Assembly: GCA_964479465.1 (NCBI GenBank)
Contig: CAYZMG010000091.1
Coordinates: forward strand, 1 to 16,332
DNA: 16,332 nucleotides
Source: CADCTB01 sp964479465
GTDB lineage: Bacteria > Actinomycetota > Acidimicrobiia > Acidimicrobiales > AC-14
Direction: 5' to 3'
Under the pieces are notes generated by a model that saw only the letters and a program-made list of their open reading frames with translations, searched no databases and was not told the DNA's origin. The position numbers and the translations under genes are program-made. This document shows positions 13,603 to 16,332 of the stretch, piece by piece. Numbering within the stretch: position 1 is the stretch's first letter; every line of letters begins with the position of its first letter.

Positions 13603-13608
13603 ATTCTA
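13603..13608 (-). promoter_or_regulatory. Possible -10 element for rplKA (TAGAAT)
   Basis: TAGAAT on the minus strand differs from the TATAAT consensus at one position and lies about 70 nt before rplK, just after the nusG hairpin. A convincing -35 hexamer at 16-18 nt is missing, so this is only a candidate. Confidence 0.3.
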
Positions 13609-13612
13609 TGTT

Positions 13613-13655
13613 CTTTGTCGTCTGGAGTACCGCAGAGGTACCTGAGCCGACAAAG
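13613..13655 (-). terminator. Hairpin after nusG
   Basis: CTTTGTCG (transcript, from 13655) pairs with CGACAAAG (ending 13613), and an inner stem GTACC/GGTAC (13641-13637 with 13631-13627) surrounds a short loop. It starts 5 nt after the nusG stop codon. There is no U-run after it, so partial termination or RNA processing between nusG and rplK is the likely role. Confidence 0.5.
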
Positions 13656-13660
13656 AGCGC

Positions 13661-14413
13661 TTAGAGCTTGGCGACCTGACTGAACTCGAGTTCGACCGGG
13701 GTCTCCCGGCCGAAGATGTTGACGAGGACCTTGAGCTTCATCTGGTCCTCGTTGATGTCGGCGATGGTGCCGGTGAAGTCGGCGAAGGGCCCCTCGCGCA
13801 CCCTCACGCTCTCGCCCACCTCGTACATGGCCCGGTGGCGGGCCTTCTTCGGGGCGCCGTCGGCCCCGGCGGGCTGCACCTGGAGGATGCTCTCCACCTC
13901 TTTGCGCGACAGCGGGGTGGGCTTGGCGCCCAAGCCGACGAACCCGGTGACGCCGGGGGTGTTGCGGACGACCCGCCAGGAGTCGTCGTCGAGCTCGCAA
14001 CGCACCAGCAGGTAGCCGGGAAACACCTTCTTCTGGACAGTGACCCGCTTGCCACCCTTGAACTCGATGACGTCCTCCATCGGGATGACGCACTCGAAGA
14101 TGCGGTCCTCCATGTTCATGGAGGCGATCCGGCTCTCGAGGTTCGACTTCACCTTGTTCTCATAGCCGGCGTAGGTGTGCACGACGTACCAGGACCCGGG
14201 CCTGTCGTAGGGGCTCTCGACCGGCGCCTCGTCCTCCTCGTCGTCCTCGAAGCCGGCCTCCAGTAGCTGGTCCTCGCTGAGGACCTCAGCCGGATCGGCG
14301 GTGGGCTCGTCGGCCAGGGTGCCGGGGGCCTCGTCTCCCACGGCGAGGGCATCCGGCTCGACGCCGGCGTCGAGGGACTGGGAGTCGGCGGTGGGGTCGA
14401 TGGGGTCGCTCAC
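13661..14413 (-). CDS. nusG: Transcription termination/antitermination factor NusG
   Basis: NusG binds the RNA polymerase clamp and links it to Rho or to ribosomal protein S10, affecting pausing, termination and transcription-translation coupling. The product has 250 residues against about 180 in E. coli. The surplus is an acidic N-terminal extension (about 1-70) ending in EDDEEDEAPVESPYD, which is typical of actinobacterial NusG. The NGN domain (about 74-180) has SWYVVHTYAGYENKVKSNLE, and FPGYLLV at 131-137; the KOW domain (about 197-250) has VGESVRVREGPFADFTGTI. The GTG start at 14413 overlaps the secE TGA stop by 4 nt (GTGA), so translation is coupled. Confidence 0.97.
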   Translation of the reverse strand: MSDPIDPTADSQSLDAGVEPDALAVGDEAPGTLADEPTADPAEVLSEDQLLEAGFEDDEEDEAPVESPYDRPGSWYVVHTYAGYENKVKSNLESRIASMNMEDRIFECVIPMEDVIEFKGGKRVTVQKKVFPGYLLVRCELDDDSWRVVRNTPGVTGFVGLGAKPTPLSRKEVESILQVQPAGADGAPKKARHRAMYEVGESVRVREGPFADFTGTIADINEDQMKLKVLVNIFGRETPVELEFSQVAKL

Positions 14414-14706
14414 TGGAAGAGGTAGATGACGCCTTCGGCGAAGACGTAGTCGAGGGAGAAGATGATGGCGGTGAGCAGCATCAGCGCGAGAAGGACGACG
14501 ATCGAGTAGTTGATGACCTCGGCCCGGGTCGGCCAGGCGACCTTGCGCAGCTCGGCGCGCACCTGACGGGCGTACTCCGTGGGGCCGATGCGCTCTTTTG
14601 TCGCCACGCGGGACGCCGGCGGACGGGGTGCCTCCTTGCGCGTGGGGCTACCGTCAGCGTCCACCTGGCCCTGACGCTGCATCATTCGCTTCATCTCACG
14701 GTTCAC
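14410..14706 (-). CDS. secE: Preprotein translocase subunit SecE
   Basis: SecE clamps SecY in the SecYEG protein-conducting channel of the plasma membrane. The product has 98 residues: a hydrophilic N-terminal part (1-40), the conserved amphipathic segment with VRAELRKVAWPTRAEV (49-64), then one transmembrane helix (about 67-86) and a short C-terminus ending VIYLFQ. This is the single-span form found in most bacteria. The GTG at 14706 was chosen because GGAG lies 7 nt upstream, and because a start further upstream would run into tRNA-Trp. ATG codons at the 5th, 8th and 9th positions are alternatives. It overlaps nusG by 4 nt. Confidence 0.93.
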   Translation of the reverse strand: MNREMKRMMQRQGQVDADGSPTRKEAPRPPASRVATKERIGPTEYARQVRAELRKVAWPTRAEVINYSIVVLLALMLLTAIIFSLDYVFAEGVIYLFQ

Positions 14707-14739
14707 GGCATGTCTCCACTCGAGTCGGGGACGAACGAG

Positions 14740-14813
14740 CAGGGCAGGAGGGACTCGAACCCCCAACCGCCGGTTTTGGAGACCGGTGCTCTGCCAAATT
14801 GAGCTACTGCCCT
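14740..14813 (-). tRNA. tRNA-Trp (anticodon CCA)
   Basis: The minus strand folds into a full cloverleaf of 74 nt. The acceptor stem AGGGCAG pairs with CTGCCCT, the D stem GCTC with GAGC, the anticodon stem CCGGT with ACCGG around the loop CTCCAAA (anticodon CCA), and the T arm has TTCGAGT. The discriminator base is G, as expected for bacterial tRNA-Trp. The 3' CCA is not encoded and must be added. It lies 33 nt before secE, which is the common place for this tRNA in bacteria, and is probably cotranscribed with secE-nusG. Confidence 0.97.
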
Positions 14814-14891
14814 CTGCACGGCGCGGCCCTTCGTATCAGAGGCCAACGTTACCGTATCGCTCACGGGGAAGGTCCCCCGCGGGATTCTGGG

Positions 14892-15251
14892 TTAGCTCGC
14901 GAGGCGAACTTTGCGGCGGGCCCGGCTGGCCAGGATGGCCCCGGCGGCGCCGGCCGCGGTGGCGGCAGCGATCCCGCCGACGTAGGCGACCCGCCGGCCG
15001 TTGAGCAGGTGGTGGATGGCCCGGCGCTCGCCAGCGGCCTCCAGGGCGGCCAGGATGTCGGGGACGAGACCGGGCGTGGGCTCGAGCACCTCGGTGCGCA
15101 GCTCGTGGAGCATCCGCAGCACCTTGCGGTGCTGCACCAGCTCGGCCTGGCACCGCAGGCACGCGGCCACGTGGCGCTGCACCTCGATCTCGGCCACCTC
15201 AAGACCATCGACGATGGCAGGCAGGGCGTCGGCGACATCGTCGCAGGACAC
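14892..15251 (-). CDS. Zinc-finger membrane anti-sigma factor (partner of the upstream ECF sigma)
   Basis: Likely anti-sigma factor that holds the neighbouring ECF sigma factor inactive. From the GTG at 15251 the product has 119 residues. The N-terminal part (1-50) carries the ZAS zinc motif His27-x3-Cys31-x2-Cys34 (RHVAACLRC) in a helical context, the sigma-binding module of this family. After a linker comes one Ala/Gly-rich hydrophobic segment (about 88-108), then a short basic tail, so there is almost no extracytoplasmic sensor domain. GGGAG lies 7 nt before this GTG. An alternative GTG at 15332 overlaps the sigma stop and has GAGGAGAG upstream; it would add 27 poorly conserved-looking residues. 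No gene name can be assigned. Confidence 0.8.
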   Translation of the reverse strand: MSCDDVADALPAIVDGLEVAEIEVQRHVAACLRCQAELVQHRKVLRMLHELRTEVLEPTPGLVPDILAALEAAGERRAIHHLLNGRRVAYVGGIAAATAAGAAGAILASRARRKVRLAS

Positions 15252-15321
15252 ACCCCCACTCCCGAAGAATCGGCTGGATCGGCCTGGTCGCTGCGGTGCT
15301 CCGCTCTGCTTCGCTCCTCGC

Positions 15322-15900
15322 TCAGACCGCACGGGCTCTCTCCTCTCCCGGCATCGGGAACAACCGCTCCCGTAGCTTGCGACGGGCCCGGTGCAGTCGC
15401 ACCTTGGCCGCCGACTCGGTGATCCCCAGTTCCGTCGCGATGGCGTCGTGGGGAAGGTCGTAGACGTCGCGCAAAACCACGACGGCTCGCAGGATGGGAG
15501 GCAGGTCGGCCAGGGCGGCGGTGACCTTGTCACGCAGCGCACCGGCCTCGGCCATGCTCTCGGGATCCGACTCCGGGCGCTCGTCGAGCACGGTGTCGTC
15601 GTCGGACAGTTCGTCGTGGCGGCCCTTGGTGCGCTTCGTCAGGTGGGTCGACGCGCAGTTGGCCGTGATCCGGTACATCCAGGTCGAGAAGCGGGCATCG
15701 CCGCGGAACCGCTTCAACGACCGGAACGCCCGCAGGTAGGCCTCCTGGGCCACGTCGCGGGCGTCGTCCTCGTTCCCCGTCAGCCGGTAGGCCAGGGTGT
15801 AGACGTCGGCCTGGGTGGCTTCGACCAGGTCGGTGAACGCGGCAGCGTCACCGGCCTTGGCCGCTGCGACCAGACGGGCCTCTTCGGAGGGGATCACCAC
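15322..15900 (-). CDS. ECF-type RNA polymerase sigma factor (SigE/RpoE family)
   Basis: Alternative sigma factor that directs RNA polymerase to a stress- or signal-specific promoter set. From the GTG at 15900 the product has 192 residues, typical of ECF sigmas. Region 2 (about 20-90) has DVYTLAYRLTGNEDDARDVA then QEAYLRAF, and WMYRITANCA; region 4 (about 125-182) has LPPILRAVVVLRDVYDLPHD and the helix-turn-helix GITESAAKVRLHRARRKLRE. There is no sigma region 1.1 or 3. The start is uncertain: the ribosome binding site is weak, and longer in-frame options would overlap rpmG. It lies 38 nt after rpmG and 70 nt before the anti-sigma gene, so the pair may be transcribed with a ribosomal protein gene. 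Confidence 0.9.
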   Translation of the reverse strand: MVIPSEEARLVAAAKAGDAAAFTDLVEATQADVYTLAYRLTGNEDDARDVAQEAYLRAFRSLKRFRGDARFSTWMYRITANCASTHLTKRTKGRHDELSDDDTVLDERPESDPESMAEAGALRDKVTAALADLPPILRAVVVLRDVYDLPHDAIATELGITESAAKVRLHRARRKLRERLFPMPGEERARAV

Positions 15901-15938
15901 CTCTACGACCGGTTCCCCGGCCGGAAGGTTACTCCTGG

Positions 15939-16103
15939 CTAGCGCGTCTCCCGATGGGTCGTATGCGTCCGGTCCCACCGGCAGTACTTCTTCACTTCCA
16001 TGCGTTCCCGGTCGTTCTGCTTGTTCTTCATGGTGATGTAGTTGCGGCGCTTGCACGTCTCGCACGCCAGCGTCACCTTCACCCGCTTCTCGCCCTTTGC
16101 CAC
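15939..16103 (-). CDS. rpmG: 50S ribosomal protein L33
   Basis: L33 is a small 50S protein near the E site. The GTG at 16103 gives 54 residues, (M)AKGEKRVKVTLACETCKRRN then YITMKNKQND, ending HTTHRETR. The family pattern is clear: CETC (14-17), RNYIT, and KKYC (38-41). The zinc-binding type has two CxxC pairs, but here the second reads C41-R-W-D44, so the fourth cysteine is replaced by aspartate. The upstream GAGGACGAGGGAA serves as ribosome binding site. It lies 63 nt downstream of tuf, an arrangement also known in other bacteria (tuf-rpmG-tRNA-Trp-secE). The gene is often missed because it lies within a longer frame that continues into the sigma factor gene. Confidence 0.93.
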   Translation of the reverse strand: MAKGEKRVKVTLACETCKRRNYITMKNKQNDRERMEVKKYCRWDRTHTTHRETR

Positions 16104-16166
16104 TTCCCTCGTCCTCTCGGTTCACGCTGACTCGTTCCAGTATGCCGGGATCACCCCCAGCCCCGC

Positions 16167-16332
16167 CTACTTGAGAATTTTTGTGACGCGGCCGGCGCCG
16201 ACGGTACGGCCACCCTCACGGATGGCGAAGCGGAGACCTTCGTCCATGGCGATGGGGTTGATGAGCTCGACGTTCAAGGTGATGTTGTCGCCGGGCATGA
16301 CCATCTCGGTGCCCTCGGGCAGGGTGATCTGG
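16167..16332 (-). CDS. tuf: Elongation factor Tu, C-terminal fragment (cut by window edge)
   Basis: The last 54 codons of an EF-Tu gene. The product reads QITLPEGTEMVMPGDNITLN, then VELINPIAMDEGLRFAIREG, and ends GRTVGAGRVTKILK, the conserved domain III C-terminus. The stop is TAG at 16169-16167. It is followed by rpmG. It is a second EF-Tu copy, in the same orientation as the copy at the left edge about 16 kb away; the two fragments do not overlap in sequence, so their identity cannot be compared within this window. Confidence 0.96.
   Translation of the reverse strand, partial: QITLPEGTEMVMPGDNITLNVELINPIAMDEGLRFAIREGGRTVGAGRVTKILK

Noticed and set aside
14707..14766. SecE start at 14766
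   Set aside because: This would overlap the 3' end of tRNA-Trp, and the translated residues are not SecE-like. The GTG at 14706 has a good Shine-Dalgarno.
14814..14891. Promoter for tRNA-Trp-secE-nusG
   Set aside because: TAACGT and GATACG are present on the minus strand, but none has a matching -35 at 16-18 nt. A promoter is expected here, but I cannot point to one.
15252..15542. Longer N-terminus for the anti-sigma factor from 15542
   Set aside because: The first part is the out-of-frame reading of sigma region 4. Starts at 15251 or 15332 fit the family and have ribosome binding sites.
15901..16125. Longer N-terminus for the ECF sigma factor, starting at 16125
   Set aside because: It would cover all of rpmG in another frame. 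The additional 75 residues do not look like sigma region 2, whereas rpmG is a clear L33 gene in those bases.
16104..16166. Promoter or terminator in the tuf-rpmG gap
   Set aside because: CATACT resembles a -10 but has no -35, and only a 3-bp hairpin is seen. Read-through from tuf is as likely.

Overview
The window is a chromosomal block of core information-processing genes from a high-GC Gram-positive bacterium, almost certainly an actinobacterium. The evidence is the high GC content, the roughly 100-residue charged insertion near the N-terminus of RpoC, the long acidic N-terminal extension of NusG, and frequent GTG/TTG starts. The gene order (tuf, rpmG, tRNA-Trp, secE, nusG, rplKA, rplJL, rpoBC, rpsLG, fusA, tuf) and the divergent L33 suggest a deep lineage such as Acidimicrobiia, but that placement is an inference.

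Every gene lies on the minus strand, so transcription runs from the right end to the left. In transcription order: the 3' end of one tuf gene (16332-16167); rpmG (L33); an ECF sigma factor with its zinc-finger membrane anti-sigma factor; tRNA-Trp; secE and nusG (4-nt overlap); an L1-type regulatory leader, then rplK and rplA; an L10-type leader, then rplJ and rplL; a 320-nt regulatory gap with two good sigma-70-type promoters; rpoB and rpoC; a perfect 42-nt palindrome; rpsL and rpsG; a long hairpin; fusA; and the first 27 codons of a second tuf gene (82-1).

Functionally this is the bacterial rif cluster (secE-nusG-rplKAJL-rpoBC) fused to the str cluster (rpsL-rpsG-fusA-tuf). It supplies the Sec translocase subunit SecE, the elongation factor NusG, the ribosomal stalk (L11, L10, L7/L12), L1, the two large RNA polymerase subunits, two 30S proteins and both GTPase elongation factors. 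The intergenic gaps hold the expected control elements: autoregulatory leaders for L1 and L10, promoters before rpoB, and hairpins that probably partition the transcript.

I found no mobile element, CRISPR array, prophage or defence system, and nothing that convincingly amounts to a wholly new system. The points that deserve a second look are: the sigma/anti-sigma pair placed inside the translation cluster; the perfect palindrome between rpoC and rpsL; a glycine at the rifampicin-site position that is normally aspartate; a repeat-built acidic tail on L10; an L33 that lacks one of four zinc-ligand cysteines; and two tuf copies in direct orientation bracketing the whole block.
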